In this document: positions 25,285 to 33,462 of the stretch, piece after piece | Layout of the letters: each line of letters opens with the position of its first letter | How positions within the stretch are numbered: the stretch's first letter is position 1 | Source of the DNA: Suicoccus acidiformans | GTDB taxonomy: Bacteria > Bacillota > Bacilli > Lactobacillales > Aerococcaceae | Direction: 5' to 3' | NCBI RefSeq assembly: GCF_003546865.1 | Contig: NZ_CP023434.1 | Coordinates: 1,860,001-1,924,000, forward strand | DNA length: 64,000 bases | Program-made: the position numbers and the translations under genes | Notes under the pieces: generated by a model | The model's database searches: none | Seen by the model: the letters and a program-made list of their open reading frames with translations, nothing else | Told to the model about the DNA's origin: nothing

Positions 25285-26355
25285 CTAACTCACTAGATCA
25301 CTGAAAACCTCACGTATGACTTCACGAATCAATTTCTTAAGCTCATCCTCACTAAGATGACTATAATTATTCTGCTTAGAATCTTGGAGACTTTGACTCG
25401 CAGTTACAATAGAAATATTATACACATCTTCAATATTACACCCTCTAGACAAGTCAGAAATCGGCTTTTGTAGGCCTTGAAGAATTGGCCCAATAGCTTG
25501 ATAGTTTCCGAAGCGTTGACCGATTTTATAGCCAATATTACCTGATTGTAAATCGGGGAATATTAAGACATTGGCTTGCCCAGCTACCTCAGAATCTTTT
25601 GCCTTACTTTTCCCTACACTTGGTACGATTGCTGCATCCAATTGAAGTTCACCATCAATCTTTAAATTAGGAGCGATTTGTTGAGCAATTTTTGTTGCTT
25701 CAACCACTTTATCCACTTCAGGAGAATTTGCTGAACCTTTTGAAGAAAAACTTAGCATTGCAATACGTGGGACTAAGCCAAATAATTCGGCCGTTTTAGC
25801 TGTTTCGACAGCAATTTCAGCCAACTGTTGTGCATTAGGGTTAATATTAATAGCACAATCTGACATGATATAATTTTCTCCATTATTATCCGGATTTAAC
25901 ATAAGAAATGCACCACTAATTAATTGTACACCTTCACGCGTTTTAATTATTTGTAAGGCAGGGCGCACTGTATCACCTGTAGTATAAACTGCACCACAGA
26001 CCATTCCATCTGCTATGCCTTGATAAACGAGCATTGTTCCGAAATATGCTTTATCTCTCAAAATTCCTCGTGCTTGATTTTCTGTTGTCTTACCATTTCG
26101 TCTAGCAACAAATGCTTCAACCATACTATCAAAGTCAGCATATGTATTAGGATTGTAGATTTGCATATTGTCTACGGAAACTCCATATTTACGGCCTGCT
26201 ATATTGATCTCTTCTTCGTCCCCAATTAATATTGGTTGAATAAGATTTTCTTGATATAAGCGACTGACAGCTTTCAATATCCTTTCATCAGTTGCTTCAG
26301 GATATACGATGCTTACCTGTTTCCCTTGAATCTTCTGGGCAAGTTTATTTATCAT
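25285..26355 (-). CDS. eutD: Phosphotransacetylase with C-terminal encapsulation-like tail
   Basis: Converts acetyl-CoA and phosphate to acetyl phosphate and CoA, recycling CoA inside the microcompartment. It has about 356 residues. VSIVYPEATDERILKAVSRL, VCGAVYTTGDTVRPALQII and the C-terminal GCNIEDVYNISIVTASQSLQ are phosphate acetyltransferase blocks. After that the protein has a polar linker (QDSKQNNYSHL) and an amphipathic helix SEDELKKLIREVIREVFSDL, which resembles microcompartment encapsulation peptides; ordinary Pta ends near the linker. ATG 26355 has GGAGG 5 bases upstream. It sits between eutJ and cobS. Confidence 0.92.
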   Translation of the reverse strand: MINKLAQKIQGKQVSIVYPEATDERILKAVSRLYQENLIQPILIGDEEEINIAGRKYGVSVDNMQIYNPNTYADFDSMVEAFVARRNGKTTENQARGILRDKAYFGTMLVYQGIADGMVCGAVYTTGDTVRPALQIIKTREGVQLISGAFLMLNPDNNGENYIMSDCAININPNAQQLAEIAVETAKTAELFGLVPRIAMLSFSSKGSANSPEVDKVVEATKIAQQIAPNLKIDGELQLDAAIVPSVGKSKAKDSEVAGQANVLIFPDLQSGNIGYKIGQRFGNYQAIGPILQGLQKPISDLSRGCNIEDVYNISIVTASQSLQDSKQNNYSHLSEDELKKLIREVIREVFSDLVS

Positions 26356-26376
26356 AATAACCTCCTTCAAATATCA

Positions 26377-27210
26377 CTAATTTCGATTACTCAATGCTAT
26401 TCCAATAGGTGTCACTAATTCTGGGTGAATGGCCTTGATAACTTTACGATTCAAATACTTCTCCAATACAGATTCAAAGCCTCTAATACGACTGGCTCCT
26501 CCCACTAAATAAATAGACAAATCATTAGGAGCTTGACTTGCAATGATTGCCTGCTCAGCAATATGCCCAATCTTTTCAATTACTGGACGAACAATTGCTA
26601 GCAATTCACTCTCTTCGGCATGTTTACGCTTGAATTGTTCTGCCTCTTCAAGTCTTATACCTTGATTACCAGATATCACAAGGGACAAATGGTGTCCTCC
26701 GGTAGCTTCATCTAATACATGTACAAGTCTTCCATCAACAATGGTCGCTATACCTGTTGTGCCTCCACCAACATCTATAATATGTCCATTTTGAATATCC
26801 AATGCCAAGCTTGCTGCTACAGGCTCATCAATAATTTGATCAACTTCTATCCCTAAATCTTGAATAATATTACTGATGACAGATTTATTATTGCCAACTG
26901 TGCCTGGGGGTACAGACCCTGACATGACTTGAATCGGACGATTCAAGATTGCTTCAGCTTCTGCCAAGAGTTTTCGGTAAATACTTATAGCTTCACTATA
27001 ATTCACTAAAAGACCATCCCGAACCACATTTGCCTCTTGTAAGCCAACATATAGTGGTGTTTTTTTATCGTTAAGAATAACTAAGACTAAGGAGGATGTT
27101 CCTACATCAATGCCTGCATAGATTTTATCCGACATTTCAGGTTTTGTATAATCTTTTTGATTGACAATAGCATGCGCTTTTTTGAATATTTCTATAGATT
27201 CTTGCTTCAC
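26377..27210 (-). CDS. eutJ: EutJ: ethanolamine utilisation chaperone-like ATPase
   Basis: Actin/Hsp70-fold protein, 277 residues, encoded in most eut and pdu operons and thought to help assembly or activity of the enzymes. YAGIDVGTSSLVLVILNDK is the phosphate-1 motif, GHIIDVGGGTTGIATIVDG phosphate-2, and YLVGGASRIRGFESVLEKYL the adenosine motif. It uses a GTG start with AAGGAGG 10 bases upstream. It lies after the OYE-family gene. Confidence 0.95.
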   Translation of the reverse strand: MKQESIEIFKKAHAIVNQKDYTKPEMSDKIYAGIDVGTSSLVLVILNDKKTPLYVGLQEANVVRDGLLVNYSEAISIYRKLLAEAEAILNRPIQVMSGSVPPGTVGNNKSVISNIIQDLGIEVDQIIDEPVAASLALDIQNGHIIDVGGGTTGIATIVDGRLVHVLDEATGGHHLSLVISGNQGIRLEEAEQFKRKHAEESELLAIVRPVIEKIGHIAEQAIIASQAPNDLSIYLVGGASRIRGFESVLEKYLNRKVIKAIHPELVTPIGIALSNRN

Positions 27211-27283
27211 AATATAATATCCTCCTTATAATTAGTTATTGAATAATCTTAGCTAACCAAATATCAGCCGAAAATAATATGTA

Positions 27284-28264
27284 TTATCTCCCAGTCTGCA
27301 AAGCCCATGATGAATTTTCAATTCCAGCTCGAGCCACAGAGACTAATGGATATTTCTCTAAAACTACTTCCAAGTCTTCCTTACCCTGAATTTGACCACA
27401 AAAGATAACAGGAGTCGAAAGATCCCATTTTCTAATTTCTTCAAGAAAAGTTACGCCCTCTTGAGACTTCTTTTTATAATGTGATAATGAAATATGGTAA
27501 TAACTCAGTACATTAGAATCAAGTCGCTTAAGCAAATATTTTGTGCTATCAATTCTTATTCCAGGCTTTTCATATTCTTCTGGGGAGAAACGATAACCAA
27601 CAATAAAATCTTCTCTGTTTTCTCTGATGAGTAACTCTTGGATTTTTTCCAGCAATCTCAAAACAAAAGTCATACGTGCTTCACGACTTCCACCCCACTG
27701 ATCAGACCGTCGATTCGAGTGAGGAGAGTAGAATTGTTGAACCAGAAATGTGTTACCACCTTGCAACTCCACTCCATCAAATCCTGCATTCAAAGCCATC
27801 TGAACACCTAAACAAAAATCAGTCATAATTTGTTCAATTTCACTATCAGAAAGCGTTAATGGATAAGAAGCATACTCTCGTAAAGCTTTAATTGAGCTAG
27901 GTGCTACAGGCTGAGAACCATTAATATAGTCTGGCATAGCCATGCGGCCTGCATGATAAAGCTGCAATACTGCCTTCGTACCCTTTGAATGTAATAACCT
28001 CGCCAGGCGTCTTAATCCTAAAATATTTTTGTCATTGTAAGTATTCCAGCTTTGTTTAAAGCCCTCACCCAAACTAGATACCGCATGCGAACCAACTATT
28101 ACCATGCCGTAGCCATTGGCCACAGTATCATAAAAGTGAAAATCTTTATCCGAAATAGAACCATCCTCGTTAGCAGAATTCGTTGTCACTGGTGCAAACA
28201 CTAGTCGATTCGACAACGTCACATTTGTATTTAATTCATAGGAAAGACTACATGGGTTTATCAT
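27284..28264 (-). CDS. OYE-family flavin oxidoreductase within the eut operon
   Basis: FMN-dependent TIM-barrel protein, 326 residues, shorter than the paralogue at 19268 and diverged from it. VTLSNRLVFAPVTTNSANED, AVLQLYHAGRMAMPDYINGS, NAGFDGVELQGGNTFLVQQF, YSPHSNRRSDQWGGSREARM and a C-terminal IFCGQIQGKEDLEVVLEKY segment are family blocks. It is not a known eut component, yet it is packed between eutH (8 bases) and eutJ in the same orientation, so it is co-transcribed. No encapsulation peptide is evident. It may reduce a toxic aldehyde product or act on a redox partner (inference). Confidence 0.88.
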   Translation of the reverse strand: MINPCSLSYELNTNVTLSNRLVFAPVTTNSANEDGSISDKDFHFYDTVANGYGMVIVGSHAVSSLGEGFKQSWNTYNDKNILGLRRLARLLHSKGTKAVLQLYHAGRMAMPDYINGSQPVAPSSIKALREYASYPLTLSDSEIEQIMTDFCLGVQMALNAGFDGVELQGGNTFLVQQFYSPHSNRRSDQWGGSREARMTFVLRLLEKIQELLIRENREDFIVGYRFSPEEYEKPGIRIDSTKYLLKRLDSNVLSYYHISLSHYKKKSQEGVTFLEEIRKWDLSTPVIFCGQIQGKEDLEVVLEKYPLVSVARAGIENSSWALQTGR

Positions 28265-28272
28265 AGTAATGC

Positions 28273-29361
28273 CTATATCGTTGTAGTCTTTTCATTACGT
28301 AAGAAAAACATAGCAACCATAATTGCCGTAATACCGCCTACTAGCTTAGCAATAATCATAGGAAATATTACATTTGGTGCGACTCCCCCTGTAAATCCTA
28401 AATGGTCACCAATTGTAAAGGATGCAGACACCGCAAAAGCAGTATTAATGACTTTCCCTCGATTATCCATTCGATCCATGGTTCCAAACATTGCAATATT
28501 GTTTGCCAATGATGCAATTAGACCGGCCGCTGCAACTTCATTCATACCCAATTTGTCGCCAACTGCGAGAAGTGGTTTTTGGAAGAATTTAGTAATGAGA
28601 TACACTAATCCATAAGCTCCCGCCAAGGTCACTGCAATACCCCCAACTGTCTCAAATGCTACACCAATACTCTCTTGATTTTCAAAAAATTTTACCCCAG
28701 TCAATAATTCTAGGCCTCCAATTGCCAGTCCGATGGTGGCAATCGCTTCAACAATTCGACCAAAAACAATAAAAATTTTGATAACCGCATTTGCGGCTAG
28801 AGCAAGGCCAATTGCGATGACTAAAGCAAGAATAATAATTGGAAGTAAATTCTTAAAAGTGGTAACAATGTCTAAGCCGAGCATTACCCCTCCAACAAAT
28901 GCACCTATAGGCACTGTAATGATTCCACTCAGAATACCCCTGGCAAAATACGAACGATCTCTTTCTTCAATGGCTCCTAAGCCCACGGGGATAGTAAATA
29001 CTATAGTTGCTCCCAATGTTGCACCAAGAATTAAACCTGAGAAATTAACAATCTTAGGATCCGCTGTAAGCTCTTGCGCTAAGAAATAAGCTCCCATATC
29101 ATTAGCTAACAGTGAACCAGCAAACATAGCAGGATCCGCGCCAAAGAACTTGAATACCGGCACGAGAATCGGACTGAGCCATTCTGCAAGTTTCGGTGCA
29201 AGAACCAAGATACCTGCCATAGATAGCATCAATGACCCCATGGCCATGATGCCTTCATCAAATTTATCTCCTAGACCAAATCGTCCTCCAGCAATTTTGT
29301 CGACAGCGCCTAAAATCATTATTACGGCCATTATCCATAGAATAATTTCATTAATACTCAT
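28273..29361 (-). CDS. eutH: EutH: ethanolamine permease
   Basis: Integral membrane transporter for ethanolamine, 362 residues and about 10 membrane segments. MSINEIILWIMAVIMILGAV, then RFGLGDKFDEGIMAMGSLML, GADPAMFAGSLLANDMGAYF and SLANNIAMFGTMDRMDNRGK are strong EutH blocks. It supplies ethanolamine to the lyase, notably when the protonated form dominates. The gene follows eutN. Confidence 0.97.
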   Translation of the reverse strand: MSINEIILWIMAVIMILGAVDKIAGGRFGLGDKFDEGIMAMGSLMLSMAGILVLAPKLAEWLSPILVPVFKFFGADPAMFAGSLLANDMGAYFLAQELTADPKIVNFSGLILGATLGATIVFTIPVGLGAIEERDRSYFARGILSGIITVPIGAFVGGVMLGLDIVTTFKNLLPIIILALVIAIGLALAANAVIKIFIVFGRIVEAIATIGLAIGGLELLTGVKFFENQESIGVAFETVGGIAVTLAGAYGLVYLITKFFQKPLLAVGDKLGMNEVAAAGLIASLANNIAMFGTMDRMDNRGKVINTAFAVSASFTIGDHLGFTGGVAPNVIFPMIIAKLVGGITAIMVAMFFLRNEKTTTI

Positions 29362-29387
29362 ATTTATCTCCCTTCAAATCACCTTCA

Positions 29388-29666
29388 CTACTCTGCAAAA
29401 TCTACCTTATCTATAATTCCAACAATTACCATATCTGCTGGAATATTATCTCTTGCAAAAGAAATCCTCGCAGAACTCCCGGTAGTTATCAAAACATGAT
29501 CACCTACACCAGCTCCGGCATTATCTGCTGCTACAATCAACTTATCGTCATATACTTCTTCTTGCAACCGTCTTTGGCAAACCATCAATTTTAATCCATT
29601 TAATTTTTCGTCTTTACGAGTTGCCCATAGGTTCCCCACAACTTTTGCTAAAATCATACTAATCAC
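29388..29666 (-). CDS. eutN: EutN: microcompartment vertex protein
   Basis: Pentamer-forming EutN/CcmL shell protein, 92 residues, closing the vertices of the polyhedral shell. ILAKVVGNLWATRKDEKLNG at the start and VAADNAGAGVGDHVLITTGS in the middle are diagnostic. It overlaps the upstream unknown gene by 4 bases. It is the only vertex gene in the window. Confidence 0.95.
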   Translation of the reverse strand: MISMILAKVVGNLWATRKDEKLNGLKLMVCQRRLQEEVYDDKLIVAADNAGAGVGDHVLITTGSSARISFARDNIPADMVIVGIIDKVDFAE

Positions 29667-30316
29667 ACTCTTCTTTCAATCTTAATTTGTTTTGTTTTTA
29701 AATAGTCTTGAGCAAGAGCGGTTATAATTACTTTTGGATTTACTACCAAGGTATTCGAAGGAAAATCCATCTTTTGGACATCTTCATAAGTAATAAGTTT
29801 CTTTATAGGAAGTCGTTCACTACTAGATATTTTAATATCTTTAAACTGATTCTGACTTACTCTATCTTGAATTTTAATGCCAAGACGACTTAATTCATTG
29901 ACATAACCCTGATATTTAATCCGTAAATGTCTGTTGTTAATTCTATTTAGAAGTGGTAACCCTGATTTAAGCAAAATAATATTTTTATCATGATTTAAAT
30001 GTTCAAGTATAATTCTTTCTTCCTCATTTACCGCTAGTAACTGAGCTAATCTTGGAAGTGATAAGAAAGGAAGCTGGCAAATAATTAACTCCTCAACTAA
30101 ATGTCCTTCTCTTAAATCTTTATAAATGTATCCATGTTCATCAAAAACTTCACAAATACCTGAATCTAAGTTATCTCCGATGAAGCCATATGTTAATATA
30201 TCTTCATCTTTCGTTTTAATGGTATCGTCTGTCAGATTCGTTTCATTTATCTTATCTAACAATTTGGCATAGACTAGCTCAACCATCTCATCAAGCTTAT
30301 GCTCTAAGTCAGTCAT
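29663..30316 (-). CDS. Ethanolamine-operon protein of unknown function
   Basis: 217 residues, no membrane segment. Residues 1-25 (MTDLEHKLDEMVELVYAKLL...) form an amphipathic helix followed by a polar linker, like an encapsulation peptide. The body has ICQLPFLSLPRLAQLLAVNE and KNIILLKSGLPLLNRINNRH. It occupies the place, between pduL and eutN, of a conserved unknown protein in Firmicutes eut operons (TIGR02536-type in my recollection), but I cannot confirm that assignment. It overlaps both neighbours by a few bases, so it is under translational coupling. It is probably a cargo protein. Confidence 0.7.
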   Translation of the reverse strand: MTDLEHKLDEMVELVYAKLLDKINETNLTDDTIKTKDEDILTYGFIGDNLDSGICEVFDEHGYIYKDLREGHLVEELIICQLPFLSLPRLAQLLAVNEEERIILEHLNHDKNIILLKSGLPLLNRINNRHLRIKYQGYVNELSRLGIKIQDRVSQNQFKDIKISSSERLPIKKLITYEDVQKMDFPSNTLVVNPKVIITALAQDYLKTKQIKIERRV

Positions 30317-30953
30317 TTAGCTTCCCCCTTTCTATAATAAAAGCTTGAACACCGGGACGGTATGCGCATGCATGCCCTTCATCAACATCAATATGGAAAA
30401 TCGTGTTATAGTTTTCAGATACTTTACAAAGAACATCCTTGAAAACTAATGAGCGTGCACCCTCAACACAAACACTAACTCTTTGACCATCATGAACTTT
30501 TAATTTCTCAGCATCTTTTGATTTTACACTGAGGTGTCTTTGAGCTGAAATAACACCCTGTTCAAGATAAATTTCTCCCGCAGATCCCACTACCAAAATC
30601 CCCGGGCTTTCTTCCACCTCTCCATTCAAACGAATAGGGACCTCTAAGTTTAATTCAAGCGCTTGACTTTGAGAAATTACTACTTCGTTATAAGTACGAG
30701 CTGGACCTATAACAGGAATCTTATTCAAAACTCCATCCGGCGATACTAAACTAACATGATTATAAGATAGAAATGTCCCTCGCTCTGAGAGGTACTTATA
30801 AGGAGACAGATGATGTCCTTCACCAAATAGTAAATCTAAACTTTCTTGGGTTAAATGGACGTATGAATCGCTAACTTCGATATCAAATGTTTGAGCTAAG
30901 CGTTCTTGTACCTTACGCACCACGATGTCAATCATCTCTTCGATTGGTCTCAC
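30309..30953 (-). CDS. PduL-like phosphotransacylase lacking metal ligands
   Basis: 214 residues with PduL fold blocks: LTQESLDLLFGEGHHLSPYK, IPVIGPARTYNEVVISQSQA, SPGILVVGSAGEIYLEQGVI and FHIDVDEGHACAY. PduL binds two zinc ions through two HxH motifs and another histidine (family knowledge). Here the first HxH is YVH (Tyr31, His33), and the second is HLS (His140, Ser142); His187 remains. The N terminus (MRPIEEMIDIVVRKVQERLA) is an encapsulation-type helix. One ligand lost in each pair suggests weak or no catalysis, and a canonical tagged phosphotransacetylase lies in the same operon. It may be retained for structure. Four-base overlap with eutT. Confidence 0.8.
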   Translation of the reverse strand: MRPIEEMIDIVVRKVQERLAQTFDIEVSDSYVHLTQESLDLLFGEGHHLSPYKYLSERGTFLSYNHVSLVSPDGVLNKIPVIGPARTYNEVVISQSQALELNLEVPIRLNGEVEESPGILVVGSAGEIYLEQGVISAQRHLSVKSKDAEKLKVHDGQRVSVCVEGARSLVFKDVLCKVSENYNTIFHIDVDEGHACAYRPGVQAFIIERGKLND

Positions 30954-31552
30954 CTCATTCTAATTAACTTTAATATCAATAACTTTACAGTATCTAGTAG
31001 CCAATGTTCAATGAGTTCTGCTCTAGAATCTTGGAAATTTAAACCTACTATTTCTATTTCATTTTGTAAGCCTAATAAATCTAAATACCATTCTGGAGCT
31101 TTATAATCTAAAGGTATATTTAAATCTTCAAAACCTATATCTTCCTTATTAGATTCATAAAAATAAGTAATATCTTCGGTCAACTCCCTAAATTCCACTT
31201 TACCCGAGCTTACTTGATAAACCTTATCTAAGGACACAAGTAATTCATTTAAACTCTCAACAAAAATTGCCTCAGACCAATATTTCCGTTGACATTGAAT
31301 GATATTTAGTTTCAATTTCTGATAATAGAGTTTAAAAAAACGTTTGTTCGAATTTTTTATTGAAATATCATCTAGCTCTTCCGCTCCTTCAATTGTCTCC
31401 TCATTTATACGAATAACGATATTTCGCTCATTAATAAAAGATTTGGCAGAAGGCGTCAGTAAAACATCAGCAGGCAAAGTGATCGATCGTTGACTTTGAT
31501 AAGCAGAAGATTTAATAATTTGCCGCAATTTCTGTTCTGTTAAAACTTGCAT
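30950..31552 (-). CDS. eutT: EutT-like protein (cobalamin adenosyltransferase family)
   Basis: About 200 residues. The N-terminal 50 residues (VLTEQKLRQIIKSSAYQSQR, ITLPADVLLTPSAKSFINER) align with the EutT start, which has the same LPAD..LTPSA pattern. The C-terminal part is helical (WYLDLLGLQNEIEIVGLNFQ, LLDTVKLLILKLIRM) and shorter than enterobacterial EutT, without its HxxxCCxxC metal motif. It would adenosylate cob(I)alamin for the lyase, but two PduO-type enzymes in the window could replace it. ATG 31552 with AGGAAG upstream is preferred over the frame start at 31603, which lies in the terminator. Confidence 0.7.
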   Translation of the reverse strand: MQVLTEQKLRQIIKSSAYQSQRSITLPADVLLTPSAKSFINERNIVIRINEETIEGAEELDDISIKNSNKRFFKLYYQKLKLNIIQCQRKYWSEAIFVESLNELLVSLDKVYQVSSGKVEFRELTEDITYFYESNKEDIGFEDLNIPLDYKAPEWYLDLLGLQNEIEIVGLNFQDSRAELIEHWLLDTVKLLILKLIRMR

Positions 31553-31564
31553 GGCTTCACTTCC

Positions 31565-31603
31565 TAAAAAAATATGACTGAAACAAACAAATGTCTCAGT
31601 CAT
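31565..31603 (-). terminator. Internal terminator between eutM and eutT
   Basis: On the minus strand ATGACTGA (31596-31603) pairs with TCAGTCAT (31574-31581), with extra ACA/TGT pairing toward the loop, followed by ATTTTTTT. It lies 48 bases after the eutM stop and should partly end the transcript, leaving more eutM than downstream mRNA unless antitermination acts. Confidence 0.8.
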
Positions 31604-31650
31604 AAAAAATATCGTGCTTTAATTTTAACTGAGTGAATATATATAAATTA

Positions 31651-31935
31651 TTATTCACCTTTGTTGATTGATGGTAAAATAGCGTCAACTTCAGCATGAG
31701 GACGTGGAATAACATGAACAGAGATTAATTCTCCAACTTGCTCAGCTGCTGCAGCTCCAGCATCCGTTGCAGCCTTAACAGCTCCTACATCACCACGTAC
31801 CATAACTGTAACTAGACCCCCACCCACTTGTTCTTTACCAACAAGTTGTACGTTTGCAGCCTTAACCATTGCATCAGCAGCTTCAACTGCCCCTACTAAA
31901 CCACGAGTTTCAATCATTCCTAATGCGTTATTCAT
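31651..31935 (-). CDS. eutM: EutM: major hexameric shell protein
   Basis: Single BMC-domain protein, 94 residues, that tiles the facets of the ethanolamine microcompartment. [20 protein letters not shown], then [20 protein letters not shown], and [18 protein letters not shown] are textbook EutM/PduA sequence. It has a strong ribosome binding site (AGGAGG) and a terminator behind it, in keeping with high output. It follows eutE. Confidence 0.98.
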   Translation of the reverse strand: MNNALGMIETRGLVGAVEAADAMVKAANVQLVGKEQVGGGLVTVMVRGDVGAVKAATDAGAAAAEQVGELISVHVIPRPHAEVDAILPSINKGE

Positions 31936-31983
31936 AATGATTTCCTCCTAATATTTTATAAATTTTAATACGCTTTAATTATA

Positions 31984-33462
31984 CTATGCTTGAAGCTTTT
32001 CTAAAACTTTTTCTACCAATAAATCAATTAATTGATCCTTAGAAATTTTATCGTCATTAATACTATCATCAAATTCTTTATTCAGTAAGTTCTCTTCTTC
32101 TAAAATATCACCTAATTCTTTTGTTCCTTTTGCAATCAAACGCGTATCAAATAAGTTCAATGGGCTAACGTTGTCGGACGTCGAACTTCCACCGATAGAA
32201 CCACAACCTAATGTTAAGGCAGGGAAAATATCAGTACTAGCACCAATACCACCAAATGTAGCTCCAGAGTTCACTACTAGTCTAGAAACTGGAGCGCATA
32301 ATGAAAACTCATCGAGAACCTTTTGATCCTCAGCATGAATACTCATCGTATGTCCAGCTCCTTCCATTAATAAAATATTAATAGATAATTCTAATGCTTC
32401 TTGCCATGTATCTACGGTATAGAACCCAAGAATCGGTGCTAATATTTCACGAGAATAAGGTACTCGCCCACCGTAGCGTGTCTCTTCAGCAAGAAGTAAA
32501 TTAGTCTTAGCAGGCACATCGATACCAGCTAATTCAGCAATTGCTGTTGCTTTCTTCCCGACAACAACTGCATTCATACGACCATCAGGTCTAAGCAAGA
32601 ATTTCTCTAATTGCTTGGCTTCCTCTTCATTTAAAAAATAAGCATTTAGTTTTTCAAACTCTTCTTTAACTTTCTGCTTATTTTTCTTTTCAACAATAAT
32701 TGATTGTTCGGATGCACAAATTGTTCCATTATCAAATGTTTTGGATTCAAAGATTCTACGAACAGCAGTAGGAATGTCAGCACTACCATGAATAAATGCT
32801 GGACCATTACCAGGCCCCACACCGATTGCTGGTGTTCCAGATGAGTATGCAGCTTTAACCATTGCAGACCCACCTGTTGCTAATATTAAATCTGTATTCT
32901 TATTCTTCATTAGCTCATCTGTCGCTTGCATCGTGATATTCTCAATGACAGAAATAGTTCCTTCAGGTAGTCCAATTTCACGCCCAGCATCATTCAACAC
33001 CTTAGCTGTTTCAATAATACACTTTAGTGCAGACGGATGCGGTGAAAAGACTATCGCATTTCCAGACTTGATGGCAATAAGTGATTTATAGATAACAGTA
33101 GATGTAGGATTGGTCGAGGGCACTAAACCAGCAATTACTCCTTTGGGAACAGCAACAGTTTTAACTGTATCTGTCTCTTCAATAACATCAATGGTTTTCA
33201 TTTCTTTCATTGCATCTGCTACCGTTTTAGAAGCGAAAGCATTCTTAATTAATTTATCTCTTACATTCCCAAATCCAGTCTCTTCAACTGCCAATCTTGC
33301 CAATCGCTCTCTTTCAGAGTAAGCAGCCTTAGCTAAAACTTTAATAATTGCATCAATTTCTTCCTGGCTCTTCTGAGCAAGCTCTTTTTGAGCCTTTTGA
33401 GCTTTTTCCAGAAGATTTCTTGTTTCTTCAATAGAAACTAGATCTTTGTACTTATTCGTCAT
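31984..33462 (-). CDS. eutE: EutE: acetylating acetaldehyde dehydrogenase
   Basis: Oxidises acetaldehyde to acetyl-CoA with NAD in the microcompartment lumen. It has 492 residues. The catalytic cysteine is in FDNGTICASEQSIIVEK, and GVGPGNGPAFIHGSAD and VPYSREILAPILGFY are family blocks. The C-terminal 20 residues (KISKDQLIDLLVEKVLEKLQ) after an acidic linker form a likely encapsulation helix; in many EutE/PduP proteins this is at the N terminus. The start codon overlaps the end of the eutK-like gene by 11 bases. Confidence 0.97.
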   Translation of the reverse strand: MTNKYKDLVSIEETRNLLEKAQKAQKELAQKSQEEIDAIIKVLAKAAYSERERLARLAVEETGFGNVRDKLIKNAFASKTVADAMKEMKTIDVIEETDTVKTVAVPKGVIAGLVPSTNPTSTVIYKSLIAIKSGNAIVFSPHPSALKCIIETAKVLNDAGREIGLPEGTISVIENITMQATDELMKNKNTDLILATGGSAMVKAAYSSGTPAIGVGPGNGPAFIHGSADIPTAVRRIFESKTFDNGTICASEQSIIVEKKNKQKVKEEFEKLNAYFLNEEEAKQLEKFLLRPDGRMNAVVVGKKATAIAELAGIDVPAKTNLLLAEETRYGGRVPYSREILAPILGFYTVDTWQEALELSINILLMEGAGHTMSIHAEDQKVLDEFSLCAPVSRLVVNSGATFGGIGASTDIFPALTLGCGSIGGSSTSDNVSPLNLFDTRLIAKGTKELGDILEEENLLNKEFDDSINDDKISKDQLIDLLVEKVLEKLQA

